This document shows, piece after piece, positions 30,703 through 38,016 of a stretch of DNA of 46,742 nucleotides. Each line of letters begins with the position of its first letter. The stretch's first letter is position 1. The stretch is from IMG/VR virus record IMGVR_UViG_3300025942_000005, positions 1 to 46,742 of that record; one strand, 5' to 3'. The notes below the pieces were generated by a model. The model had not been told where the DNA came from and did not search any database. It was given only the letters and a program-made list of their open reading frames with translations. Both the position numbers and the translations under genes were made by a program. The stretch is from a virus.

Positions 30703-31163
30703 GCGGCGCAGCAGCCCGTAAGCGGCGCCAGGTCGCACTCACCATCGCCGCCGAAACGTACGATCGCCTTGTGGCCGAAGGTCAGGTCAAGGGCGACGCT
30801 TTCGGCGCGGCGGTGGCCACGATGAAGGCCGGCATGCGCGACCCGGCGGTCGTCCCGGCCGAGTTGCCCGCCCTCATCGAGGCCATCGTCCGTTCCCAAG
30901 TGTCCGGAGACGTACAGTTCGCCATGCGCGAGCTGCGGACGGGGCGCAGCCGCACCGACTTCTACGCCGGCCTGCGCATGCTCGTCGCGCACGTCCTGCT
31001 GAAGCGCGGCTACCACCCGAAGACGATCGGGATCGCATTGAACCGCGACAGGTCGACCATCATCCAGCAGGCGGCGGCGTTCGAGCGGCGGCTTGCGACC
31101 GATGAGCTGCTGTCGGCGCGGGTCGGGAAGCTGCTGGTGGCTGGGAAGGTGAGGGCGGCATGA
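30699..31163 (+). CDS. DnaA domain-IV-like DNA-binding protein
   Basis: A 154-aa protein. Residues about 85-145 follow the DnaA C-terminal domain: RTDFYAGLRMLVAHVLLKRGYHPKTIGIALNRDRSTIIQQ, parallel to the DnaA pattern R..a..l.....s...IG..f..RDHTTV.ha. There is no AAA+ ATPase part. The N-terminal helix is basic. DnaA domain IV binds 9-mer boxes, so this protein may bind phage or host origins, as an initiator, competitor or regulator. ATG 30699 overlaps the previous TGA. Confidence 0.65.
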   Translation: MSGAAARKRRQVALTIAAETYDRLVAEGQVKGDAFGAAVATMKAGMRDPAVVPAELPALIEAIVRSQVSGDVQFAMRELRTGRSRTDFYAGLRMLVAHVLLKRGYHPKTIGIALNRDRSTIIQQAAAFERRLATDELLSARVGKLLVAGKVRAA

Positions 31164-31402
31164 AGACAACTTCGACGGTCGTAATTGGCACCCAGTTCGT
31201 CGACAAGTATGGGCAGGAATGGACCGTGTACGACGTCGGCCCTTGCTACCACCCGTCGTGGGACGCGAGGAGGCCAATAGGCCGAAAGTTCTTCGGCTTG
31301 GCAACTCGGTGGTTGCGAACGACATTCCGTGACGCGGACGTCAGAAAGGGAATGAAGGAGATGGATGACGCTCTCGATCGCGTCCTGAGGTTGGCGCGAT
31401 GA
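31160..31402 (+). CDS. Small hypothetical protein
   Basis: An 80-aa protein coupled to the previous gene. It starts with a beta-type fold (TVVIGTQFVDKYGQEWTVYDVGPCYHPSW) and ends with a charged helix (KGMKEMDDALDRVLRL). Similar small SH3-like proteins occur in phage replication regions. No function can be assigned. Confidence 0.55.
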   Translation: MKTTSTVVIGTQFVDKYGQEWTVYDVGPCYHPSWDARRPIGRKFFGLATRWLRTTFRDADVRKGMKEMDDALDRVLRLAR

Positions 31403-31494
31403 CCAGCCTCCCACTCCCGCCCGTCCGCTGGCTGAATCTACTGGCCGTGATGCTCGGCATGCTGGCAGTGCTTGTTGCGAAGGGTTGGCCGTAA
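31399..31494 (+). CDS. 31-aa single-span membrane protein
   Basis: ATG 31399 overlaps the previous TGA, and its TAA overlaps the next ATG. The product has one hydrophobic helix (residues about 11-27, WLNLLAVMLGMLAVLVA). The exact coupling on both sides supports it as a real gene. Role unknown. Confidence 0.5.
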   Translation: MTSLPLPPVRWLNLLAVMLGMLAVLVAKGWP

Positions 31495-32111
31495 TGGTCG
31501 CAGCGTTGTTCGTTGCAAAAGGTGGCTGCTACTTCGGCCTCGATGGCGTGGACCCGTGGGACGAGGAACGCGACGCCAGGAAGTATAGGGGGCCGTGGAC
31601 AGTCGTGGCACATCCGCCGTGTGAGCGGTGGGGGCGCTACTGGAGCGGCGGCCCGTCGGCTCGAGTCAGGCGTGTCAAGGGCGATGACGGCGGTTGCTTC
31701 GCGTCCGCGCTTGCAGCCGTTCGCAAGTTCGGCGGCGTGCTCGAGCACCCTGAGGCGAGTCACGCCTGGCGGGCGTTCGCACTCAACGTCCCGCCTCGAG
31801 CTGGCGGGTGGGTATCGGCTGATCTCGATGGCGGATTCACTTGCTGCGTCGAGCAAGGTCACTACGGGCACCAGGCCAGAAAAGCGACTTGGCTGTACGC
31901 GAACGGCGCGACGTCATTGCCTGAACTGCACTGGGGGCCGTCGGCTGGCGCCAGGCTTGACGAAGGATTCCACAGCAAGGCCGAGAGAGATGCGGCTCGA
32001 GCTCGCGGCCAGGCACCGCGGAAGCGGCTATCGAAGGCGCAGAACATCGCCACGCCGACCGCCTTCCGCGACCTGCTCCTTTCCATTGCCAGAACGGCGG
32101 TGCAACCATGA
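31494..32111 (+). CDS. Methyltransferase-like phage protein with HPPCxRWG motif
   Basis: A 205-aa protein from ATG 31494. It contains TVVAHPPCERWGRYW (residues about 37-51), which resembles the Pro-Cys catalytic motif of cytosine-C5 methyltransferases, and FGGVLEHPEASHAWRAF (about 79-95), a pattern like the ENV-type motif. GYFGLDGVDPWDEERDA-like text near the N-terminus could be cofactor-binding. It is shorter than a full C5 enzyme and lacks a clear target-recognition region. It may be a divergent nucleotide or DNA modifying enzyme. It lies among dUTPase and MT-A70 methylase genes. Confidence 0.55.
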   Translation: MVAALFVAKGGCYFGLDGVDPWDEERDARKYRGPWTVVAHPPCERWGRYWSGGPSARVRRVKGDDGGCFASALAAVRKFGGVLEHPEASHAWRAFALNVPPRAGGWVSADLDGGFTCCVEQGHYGHQARKATWLYANGATSLPELHWGPSAGARLDEGFHSKAERDAARARGQAPRKRLSKAQNIATPTAFRDLLLSIARTAVQP

Positions 32112-32539
32112 CCACCCTCCGCTACAAGCTGCTCGCCGACGTGCCGCCGCCCGAGTACAAGACGGCCGGCGCGTCCGGAATCGACCTGTGCGCGGCTGTC
32201 GACGTCGAGTTAGCGGCGATGGAAACCGTCCGCGTCCGAACTGGGATCGCCGTCGAGATCCCGCCTGGATTCGAGGGGCAGTTGCGACCAAGGTCGTCTC
32301 TGTCGACTCAGGGAATCATGTGCCACCTCGGCACGATTGACTCCGATTACCGCGGAGAGATCTCGGCGGTTATCACAAACCTTACCCACATGAACGGTTC
32401 GCGCGTCTTCATCCCACGCGGCGACCGCATCGCCCAGCTCGTAATCGCGCCGGTCGAACGCGTCGAGTTAGTCCGCGTCGAGCAGCTCAGCGAGACGGCT
32501 CGGGGTGAGCGAGGTTTCGGCCACACGGGGAAGCGATGA
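32108..32539 (+). CDS. dut: dUTPase
   Basis: A 143-aa trimeric-type dUTP pyrophosphatase with all five motifs in order: GASGIDLCA, RPRSSLS, GTIDSDYRGEI, GDRIAQLVI and RGERGFGHTG. It turns dUTP into dUMP and PPi, keeping uracil out of phage DNA. It overlaps both neighbours by 4 nt. Confidence 0.95.
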   Translation: MTTLRYKLLADVPPPEYKTAGASGIDLCAAVDVELAAMETVRVRTGIAVEIPPGFEGQLRPRSSLSTQGIMCHLGTIDSDYRGEISAVITNLTHMNGSRVFIPRGDRIAQLVIAPVERVELVRVEQLSETARGERGFGHTGKR

Positions 32540-33078
32540 GCACCGAACCGTTCGCGTGCATCGTTGCCGACCCGCCTTGGTCGTTCGGCGACAAGCTGCC
32601 TGGCGCGTCCCGCGGCGCCGAGAAGAACTACAAGGTGATGTCGATTGACGACATTTGCCGCCTGAAGCTGCCGCCCGTCGCCGACGACGCCTACCTGTTT
32701 CTGTGGCGCGTGTCGTCCCAGGTTGAGGAGGCGTATCGCGTGGTCCGCGCGTGGGGGTTCATCCCGAAGTCGGAGATCGTATGGCAGAAGCTCACGGCTA
32801 CGGGTCTGCCGTGGTTTGGAATGGGCAGGCACGTCCGCGCATCGCATGAGACGGCGATTCTTGCTGTGCGCGGTCGCCCGAATCTATACACGCGATCGCA
32901 GCGGTCGACCTTCTCGGCGCGCGCCAGTCGCCACAGCGAGAAGCCCGAAGCGTTCTTCCATCTAATCGAAGGGTTCTGCCCTGGGCCTCGGCTCGAGCTA
33001 TTCGCCCGCAAGCCGCGTGACGGGTGGACGACCATCGGGGACCAGCTCGAGGCGCCAGTGACGCTGGAGGTTGCGTAG
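32536..33078 (+). CDS. MT-A70-type adenine methyltransferase
   Basis: A 180-aa protein with the catalytic DPPW at residues 12-15. It continues with NYKVMSIDDICRLKLP, AYLFLWRVSSQVEEAYRVVRAWGF, EIVWQK, HETAILAVRG and LELFARKPRDGW, the full MT-A70 order. In phages these enzymes methylate adenine in DNA (N6), often to escape restriction. Its stop is directly before the next GTG. Confidence 0.9.
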   Translation: MSTEPFACIVADPPWSFGDKLPGASRGAEKNYKVMSIDDICRLKLPPVADDAYLFLWRVSSQVEEAYRVVRAWGFIPKSEIVWQKLTATGLPWFGMGRHVRASHETAILAVRGRPNLYTRSQRSTFSARASRHSEKPEAFFHLIEGFCPGPRLELFARKPRDGWTTIGDQLEAPVTLEVA

Positions 33079-33876
33079 GTGGCGCGGATCCGGTCCATCC
33101 ATCCCGGTGCCCCAATCGACGAGGACGTCGCGTCGATGTCGTGGCAGGCGCGCCTCACGTGGGCGTACTTGCCTTGCCACGCCGACCGCGAAGGCAGGCT
33201 TAAGGACGCTCCGTTCACGCTCAAGCTCGCGATCCTGCCCGTAGACAACGTCGACATGAACGCGATCCTCGACGAGCTCCAGTCAAAGCGACATATCATC
33301 AGGTACGAGGTCGAGGGGCGACGGTACATCCAGATCCGTAACTTCGCCCGTTACCAGACGCCGCATGTTCGCGAAACTCCTTCTGAAATACCGCCAGCAC
33401 CAGGCCAAGCACTGCCTAGGCAAGCCTTGGCGATGCCTGGCCCGGTAAAGGCAGTGCTCAGCACCCCGGATCCGGATCTGGATCTGGATCCGAGTCCGGA
33501 TGTAGATCCGGATCGGGACACAGAGAGCTCGGAGCCGCTTCGCGCTCACGAGCCGACCGAACCTGCTCTCTTGGAAATTCCCTGCATCGGGACGGGACCG
33601 CAGCGATTCGCGGTCGTGCAATCGGCCGTAGATGCCTGGTCTGACGCATTCCCGGGGGTCAACGTCCTCGGCGAAATCCGGAAGGCGATCGTGTGGCTCA
33701 ATGCCAACCCGACGCAGCGGAAGACCTACCGCGGGATGGAACGGTTTCTCGTGAGCTGGTTCTCGCGGACGCAGGACAGAGGAGCGAAGAAAGCGAACGG
33801 AGCCACGGGGCCGCGAGGCGGCAATCCGAGTCCCCAGTACCCGATCCTGGTTCCGCCGAAGAGAGCTAACCCATGA
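33079..33876 (+). CDS. Replication initiator, lambda O-like, with internal repeat array
   Basis: A 265-aa protein from GTG 33079. Residues 1-100 form a winged-helix-type domain (MARIRSIHPG..., WQARLTWAYLPCHADREGRL, YIQIRNFARYQTP), common in phage replication proteins. Residues 130-150 are an Asp/Pro-rich linker coded by hexamer repeats. The C-terminal part (about 175-245) is helical (FAVVQSAVDAWSDAFPGV..., TYRGMERFLVSWFSRT). DnaB follows with a 4-nt overlap. In lambda, the origin iterons lie inside the O gene; the array here may be the equivalent. Confidence 0.75.
   Translation: MARIRSIHPGAPIDEDVASMSWQARLTWAYLPCHADREGRLKDAPFTLKLAILPVDNVDMNAILDELQSKRHIIRYEVEGRRYIQIRNFARYQTPHVRETPSEIPPAPGQALPRQALAMPGPVKAVLSTPDPDLDLDPSPDVDPDRDTESSEPLRAHEPTEPALLEIPCIGTGPQRFAVVQSAVDAWSDAFPGVNVLGEIRKAIVWLNANPTQRKTYRGMERFLVSWFSRTQDRGAKKANGATGPRGGNPSPQYPILVPPKRANP
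33466..33519 (+). repeat. CCGGAT hexamer array, candidate origin iterons
   Basis: Nine consecutive hexamers: four exact CCGGAT, the others CTGGAT (two), CCGAGT, GTAGAT and CGGGAC. It sits in the linker of the O-like gene. Just upstream, GCCTAGGC lies within CCAAG...CTTGG. An origin is inferred by analogy with lambda; a simple acidic linker is the alternative. Confidence 0.5.
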
Positions 33877-35195
33877 GCAACGCACCCAACCCGCCGCACA
33901 GCATCGACGCCGAAAAGGCGGTCCTCGGCTCGGTCCTGATCAAGCCGACCGTGTTCGCCGAGCTCGCCGGCATGCTGGCGACCGACGACTTTTTCATCCC
34001 GGCCCACCGCGAAATCTGGGACGCCATGCGCGAGTGCGACCGGCGCGGAACGCTCGACGTGCTGACGGTCATGGACGAACTCCGGGTGCGCGGTCACATC
34101 CAGCGGCTCGAGGGCGGCGAAGGGTACATGCTCGAGCTGTCCGGGGCGGTCCCGACGGCCGAGAGCGCGCGGCACTACACCGAGTTGGTCCGCGAACGGG
34201 CGGTCCGTCGGCGGCTGATTGCGCTGGCGACCGAAACGGCGATGCGGGCGGCTGGGTCGGCCGAGCTAGGCGAGCTGCTGGCAGAGACGCGGGCGAGCAT
34301 CGACGCCCTCGAGGTGCCAGCCGACGATGGCCCGGTGCGTGTCGGCGACGCGCTCGACGAGGCGAAGGACGCCATCGAGGCCAGGGCCAAGAACACGCGC
34401 ACCGGCTCGGTACCGACAGGCCTGACGTCGCTCGATGGCATGCTCGGCGGGCTCCGACCTGGCCAGCAAATCGTCGTGGCGGCGAACCCGGGCGGCGGGA
34501 AGTCGTCGCTGGCGTGGGTCACGGCCATCCGCGCCGCGATGGCTGGGGTGCCTGCGCTGTGCTTCTCGCTCGAGATGTCGCGCCAGGAGCTCATCGAGCG
34601 GGCGCTGACCTTCGTTGGCGAGGTGCCTGGCATCACCAGCGGCGACGTTGACCTGGCGAAGTGGGACAAGATCCACAAGGCCGACCGACAGATTCGCGGC
34701 ATCCCGCTGTGGGTCGACGACCGTAAGCTGTCCGTCGGGCGCATCGCCGCCGAGGCGCGCCGGTGGCGGTCGCGATACGCGCGTGGCGGCCTGGCTCTGC
34801 TGGTGGTCGACTACCTCGGCCTCGTGCGGTCAGACGGCCGCGCCGAGAACCGGCAGCTTGAGGTGGCCGCCATGTCGCGCGCTTTCAAGGTGCTGGCCGG
34901 CGACTTGAAGTGCCCGTTGATTCTTGTGGCGCAGTTGAACCGCCAGAATGTCACCGGCGGTGTTCCTCGCATGCCGGTACTGTCCGACCTGCGCGACTCG
35001 GGTGCTATCGAGCAGGACGCGGACATCGTGTTGTTCCCGTGGATTCAGGACGCGGATACGCAAATCATCATCGCCAAGCACCGGAACGGCGAGACCGGCA
35101 TCGTCAAGCAAGTCAGGTGGCGCGGCGACCTGATGGCCTTCTTCGACGACCACGGCGCTGACTTCGACGCCGTCGGGACAGAGAGGTATCCGTGA
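33873..35195 (+). CDS. dnaB: Replicative DNA helicase (DnaB family)
   Basis: A 440-aa DnaB-type helicase. The N-terminal domain (SIDAEKAVLGSVLIKPTVF...) is typical. Walker A is ANPGGGKS at residues 204-211, and Walker B has LLVVDYLGL with D313. FSLEMSRQELIERAL, AQLNRQN and SDLRDSGAIEQDADIVLF are family motifs. It unwinds DNA 5'-3' at the phage fork. The length is near the usual 450 aa. It is loaded, most likely, by the O-like protein just upstream. Confidence 0.95.
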   Translation: MSNAPNPPHSIDAEKAVLGSVLIKPTVFAELAGMLATDDFFIPAHREIWDAMRECDRRGTLDVLTVMDELRVRGHIQRLEGGEGYMLELSGAVPTAESARHYTELVRERAVRRRLIALATETAMRAAGSAELGELLAETRASIDALEVPADDGPVRVGDALDEAKDAIEARAKNTRTGSVPTGLTSLDGMLGGLRPGQQIVVAANPGGGKSSLAWVTAIRAAMAGVPALCFSLEMSRQELIERALTFVGEVPGITSGDVDLAKWDKIHKADRQIRGIPLWVDDRKLSVGRIAAEARRWRSRYARGGLALLVVDYLGLVRSDGRAENRQLEVAAMSRAFKVLAGDLKCPLILVAQLNRQNVTGGVPRMPVLSDLRDSGAIEQDADIVLFPWIQDADTQIIIAKHRNGETGIVKQVRWRGDLMAFFDDHGADFDAVGTERYP

Positions 35196-35701
35196 ACCAA
35201 CGCGCGCTGTGGGCAGATCCGAACGTTAGGCACGAACGCCAGGCACGTGCTGAGGCGTTCATGGGCAGGCCAATGGAATTCGACGAGGAGTGTGCGGAAA
35301 TGAAATCGAGCAAGGACATCCCGCCGCGCGTCGGCATGCAGGTTCGGTTGGTGTATGCACCTTATCCAAATGGTAGATTCAAGATAAGCGCCGTCGGGAA
35401 AGGCGTCAGGTGCATCTTCGGGGAACTTGGAATTCATGTGATGTGCGGCAACCAATGGAGCGAGGCGTTTGTGGAGTGGATTCCACCGACCGACGACGAG
35501 CGGCGGCTGTTCATGGAACGCCGCACGCACCCAGACGGCTTCGGACACATCGGTCGCTTCGACTCAATGAAATGGGTGTTCGATGGCCATCCGGCCGACT
35601 GCCCATACTGCAATCGCAACTGGCGTGAAATCGCCGAAAGCCTCGCGCTCGACGGTGCCGACTACGACAACATGCCCGACTTCGAGGAGCTTGAGCGATG
35701 A
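35192..35701 (+). CDS. Hypothetical protein after helicase
   Basis: A 169-aa protein from GTG 35192 on the helicase stop. It contains a beta-type middle (VGMQVRLVYAPYPNGRFKISAVGKGVRCIFG) and DCPYCNRNW at about residues 130-138, a possible metal site, and an acidic C-terminus. No family is recognised. Confidence 0.55.
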   Translation: MNQRALWADPNVRHERQARAEAFMGRPMEFDEECAEMKSSKDIPPRVGMQVRLVYAPYPNGRFKISAVGKGVRCIFGELGIHVMCGNQWSEAFVEWIPPTDDERRLFMERRTHPDGFGHIGRFDSMKWVFDGHPADCPYCNRNWREIAESLALDGADYDNMPDFEELER

Positions 35702-35931
35702 CGCGCGTGACGGACGAGGACCTGGAGGCTCTGCGATTCGCGTTGTCAGCCGATGATGAGACGTCATGGCCGACGGAAATCGTGACTCGCGTTCGCGCCG
35801 AACTGCTGGCGTTGCGCAAGGTCGCGGACGCGGCGGTGAAGCTGGAGGACGCGATGGTCGGCATCCCGTGCGAGTGCAGCGACAAGTCGTGCGAACTGCT
35901 GTGCAAAGCGCTGCGGGAGGCGGGACTGTGA
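35698..35931 (+). CDS. Small hypothetical protein
   Basis: A 77-aa helical protein (LEALRFAL, VRAELLALRKVADAAVKLEDAM) ending in CECSDKSCELLCKALRE, with four Cys that may bind metal. It overlaps the genes on both sides. Function unknown. Confidence 0.55.
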   Translation: MTRVTDEDLEALRFALSADDETSWPTEIVTRVRAELLALRKVADAAVKLEDAMVGIPCECSDKSCELLCKALREAGL

Positions 35932-36122
35932 GCGTCTGGGATGAGCGAACTGCCCGTGCCGTCGGAGTCATTGAAGGCGAAGCACGCGAGCGGCGTCGGA
36001 TTCGCCGGCTGATCGCGCCGCACCTTGTCGACATCTATCACCAGCTCGGAATGATCGAGACAAACGCCCTGCGAGCCATCGACGCCGCAACTCGCGCGCC
36101 GAAGAAAGCGAGGACGAAGTGA
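35928..36122 (+). CDS. Small hypothetical protein, paralogue of 24565 gene
   Basis: A 64-aa protein from GTG 35928. RRRIRRLIAPHL and LRAIDAATRAPKKART match the order and spacing of conserved blocks in the leftward gene at 24565. The Cys-containing centre of that gene is missing here. Both are basic and helical and might bind nucleic acid. Stop and start overlap with the next gene. Confidence 0.55.
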   Translation: MSVWDERTARAVGVIEGEARERRRIRRLIAPHLVDIYHQLGMIETNALRAIDAATRAPKKARTK

Positions 36123-36352
36123 AGCTCAAGACGGCGCTGGAGTTGCTTGGCGATGATGGCTGCATGAAGTGCTTCGGTGGCATGGGCTGCGACCACGACC
36201 TCGAACTGGTCGCCCGGCGCGCGCGGGAAGAGGCGTACGAGATGGTCGCGAATCACTGTCGCATCATGGTCTCTGTTTCTGGGACGCGAGAAGCCGCAGC
36301 ACTGACGGCCATTGCCGATGACGTCACTAGGTGGACGAAGGCAGCGCCATGA
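36119..36352 (+). CDS. Small hypothetical protein
   Basis: A 77-aa protein from GTG 36119. It opens with KTALELLGDDGC, then MKCFGGMGCDHD (Cys/His cluster), then a helical end. KTALELL also appears in the C-terminal module of the leftward gene at 22578. Function unknown. Confidence 0.5.
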   Translation: MKLKTALELLGDDGCMKCFGGMGCDHDLELVARRAREEAYEMVANHCRIMVSVSGTREAAALTAIADDVTRWTKAAP

Positions 36353-36849
36353 CCGCCTCGGACGCACTTCGCCGGTTGCTCGCTGACGTACGGGCGGCGC
36401 GGCTCCATGAGGGCGATTTGCATTTCTCGCTGAGCTGGGAAGCCACCCTTCGCTACCTCGAACGCCTGGCGCTCGACGGACTTGCGGGGGAGGCGGAGTC
36501 GGCGAGCACCGGATGGACCAGCAAGTTGTGGCACAAGTCGGCCGGTTGGTGGACGTGCGCAGCCTGCAAATATGGCAACGTCGACGAGGCACACGAATGC
36601 TGGAACTGTCGTCGTCCGCTGCGTGTACTGAGCTTCGAACCGAAGCCCGCGAATGGCGACGATGGTTGCTTCTTCTGTCCGAAGTGCGACGCGTTCACGG
36701 AGTGGGGAACGTCAGGTTGCACCGGCCCGAAGGAGACGTGGGTCGGTCACTGCTACGGGGAGCACGGATGCGGCTGCCGGTTTTCGTGGCCGCGCACGGA
36801 TGACTCAAAGTATTTCAAAGCGAAGCCGACCGAGGAGGGCCAGTCATGA
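36349..36849 (+). CDS. RanBP2-type zinc-finger protein
   Basis: A 166-aa protein from ATG 36349. Residues 68-87 read W-T-C-x2-C-x3-N-x6-C-x2-C, the exact RanBP2-type zinc-finger spacing (C70, C73, N77, C84, C87). The rest of the C-terminal half has further Cys pairs (CFFCPKCDAF, CYGEHGCGC), so one or two more zinc sites are likely. The first 50 residues are helical. In other organisms RanBP2 fingers bind single-stranded RNA or ubiquitin; which ligand applies here is unknown. Confidence 0.65.
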   Translation: MTASDALRRLLADVRAARLHEGDLHFSLSWEATLRYLERLALDGLAGEAESASTGWTSKLWHKSAGWWTCAACKYGNVDEAHECWNCRRPLRVLSFEPKPANGDDGCFFCPKCDAFTEWGTSGCTGPKETWVGHCYGEHGCGCRFSWPRTDDSKYFKAKPTEEGQS

Positions 36850-37157
36850 CGCGCGACCCGTGGAAGCTGGTGACGGACGAGGCGCAGTTGCGCGCGGGGA
36901 TGACGGTGGAGCTGCGGAGGTGCGCGAGATGCGGCAGTCGGGACAGATTCGTAATAGCCGAAATGGAATATTCTGTCGGTCTTAGATGCGGCGTATGCAA
37001 GCGCGCCACAGGTCCAAGGGCCATAGGATCATGTAGCGACCATTTACCGCAATGCCCGTGCGCGTGCATCCGCGAGCGCCGCCTCTACGCGCTCATCGAC
37101 GACGACACCGCGGCCGACGAGACGACGGTGACGCGGAGACGGGAGATGGTCGAGTAA
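36846..37157 (+). CDS. Cys-rich hypothetical protein
   Basis: A 103-aa protein. CARCGSRD and CGVCKRA form a four-Cys zinc ribbon (residues about 26-51), and CSDHLPQCPCAC follows. The first 20 residues form a helix after MTRDPWKLVTDE. ATG overlaps the previous TGA; the TAA shares its last A with the next ATG. Function unknown. Confidence 0.55.
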   Translation: MTRDPWKLVTDEAQLRAGMTVELRRCARCGSRDRFVIAEMEYSVGLRCGVCKRATGPRAIGSCSDHLPQCPCACIRERRLYALIDDDTAADETTVTRRREMVE

Positions 37158-37285
37158 TGAAGTGGCATTGGGACGGGCTCATGATCGGCCTCGGAATCGC
37201 TGCTGGTGCAAGCGCGGTCGGCAAGCTGATCGGGATGGCAATTGGATGGTGGCTTGGAGTCAGAACGCCGAGATGGAAGCCGTGA
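37157..37285 (+). CDS. Small membrane protein
   Basis: A 42-aa protein from ATG 37157. Residues about 8-34 are hydrophobic and Gly-rich (LMIGLGIAAGASAVG, LIGMAIGWWLGV), with a basic end. This resembles small envelope proteins made by phages. It is the last gene before the leftward island, which ends 40 bp further on. Confidence 0.5.
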   Translation: MKWHWDGLMIGLGIAAGASAVGKLIGMAIGWWLGVRTPRWKP

Positions 37286-37324
37286 AGGCCAAGCGCGCGA
37301 AGACGGCGCGGGTCTACCCGGCTA

Positions 37325-37522
37325 TCACGACGGGAACACGCGGCGCTTGGCTGCAAGGTCGGCCGATGGCAGCCCGAGGCGCGCTGCCTCGGCCTCCAAT
37401 TCCGCGCGCTGCTCAGCCGACACCCGGAACACCACTCGATTGGAGCCGCTGCCCGTCGAGACGGGGCGGCCAGCGCCAGGGCGGGCGCCTCCACGCCCCG
37501 GCCTTCGTTTGGCCGCTGGCAT
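37325..37522 (-). CDS. Small basic protein with GARPGAGRP motif
   Basis: A 65-aa protein. Residues about 8-20 hold RPGRGGARPGAGRP, an AT-hook-like or flexible DNA-binding tail found in many phage and plasmid proteins. It is followed by RVSAEQRAELEAEAARLGLPSADLAAK, a ribbon-helix-helix-like or antitoxin-like helix pair. Its ATG shares the A with the TAA of the upstream gene. It may be a small DNA-binding regulator of the island. Confidence 0.6.
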   Translation of the reverse strand: MPAAKRRPGRGGARPGAGRPVSTGSGSNRVVFRVSAEQRAELEAEAARLGLPSADLAAKRRVFPS

Positions 37523-37704
37523 TACTGCGCGCGCCAGTCGTTACGCCCGTGGACCCACCCGCGAACGAAGCCGGCATCGTCGCGCACGGTCAGGTTGACG
37601 CGCTCGTCTTCGCCGAGTTGCTCCGCGATCTCCTGGACCGACTCGCCCGAGATGGTCACATGGTTGCCTTCGCTGTCCTGGTAGCTGGCGCTGAGGGTCG
37701 TCAT
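37522..37704 (-). CDS. Small hypothetical protein of leftward island
   Basis: A 60-aa protein starting at 37704, with AAGGAG 7 nt upstream. It is beta-alpha-beta in look (TTLSASYQDSEGNHVTISGESVQEIAEQLGED, then RVNLTVRDDAGFVRGW). The pattern GESVQEIAEQLGE and the size suggest a small regulator or inhibitor. No family is recognised. Confidence 0.55.
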   Translation of the reverse strand: MTTLSASYQDSEGNHVTISGESVQEIAEQLGEDERVNLTVRDDAGFVRGWVHGRNDWRAQ

Positions 37705-37722
37705 GGGTCGTCTCCTTGTTGT

Positions 37723-38010
37723 TTAGAAGTCACGATTCATTGCATCGTTGACGGAAATATCGCCGCGCCGAACCGCCTTGACGATCTCGTCGTCGGACAG
37801 GACGGCCGAAACTGCGCCCTGGTGAGCGGCGCGCGAGACGAGGCGCGGGTCAGTGGTGCGGCCGGGCACGGAGGCGCGGGCAGGCTGAGCCTTGCTATCG
37901 CAGTAGTTCGCGTGCCGAATCGACTTTCCGGCCTCGTACTCAGAGGCAGAGACGAACCGGTTGCACTCGGCGCAGCGGTGATTCCCGAACTTGTCTGTCG
38001 TCGTCGTCAT
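37723..38010 (-). CDS. First gene of leftward island; Cys protein, possible regulator
   Basis: A 95-aa protein. CAECNRFVSASEYEAG and HANYCDSKA form a zinc-finger-like N-terminus (residues about 13-40). The C-terminus has LSDDEIVKAVRRGDISVNDAMNRDF, a short helix-turn-helix-like stretch. The start is 6 nt after a -10 box, without a ribosome-binding site, so the message should be leaderless. A palindrome fills the promoter spacer. It may regulate its own promoter; this is inference. Confidence 0.6.
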   Translation of the reverse strand: MTTTTDKFGNHRCAECNRFVSASEYEAGKSIRHANYCDSKAQPARASVPGRTTDPRLVSRAAHQGAVSAVLSDDEIVKAVRRGDISVNDAMNRDF

Positions 38011-38016
38011 GAAACC

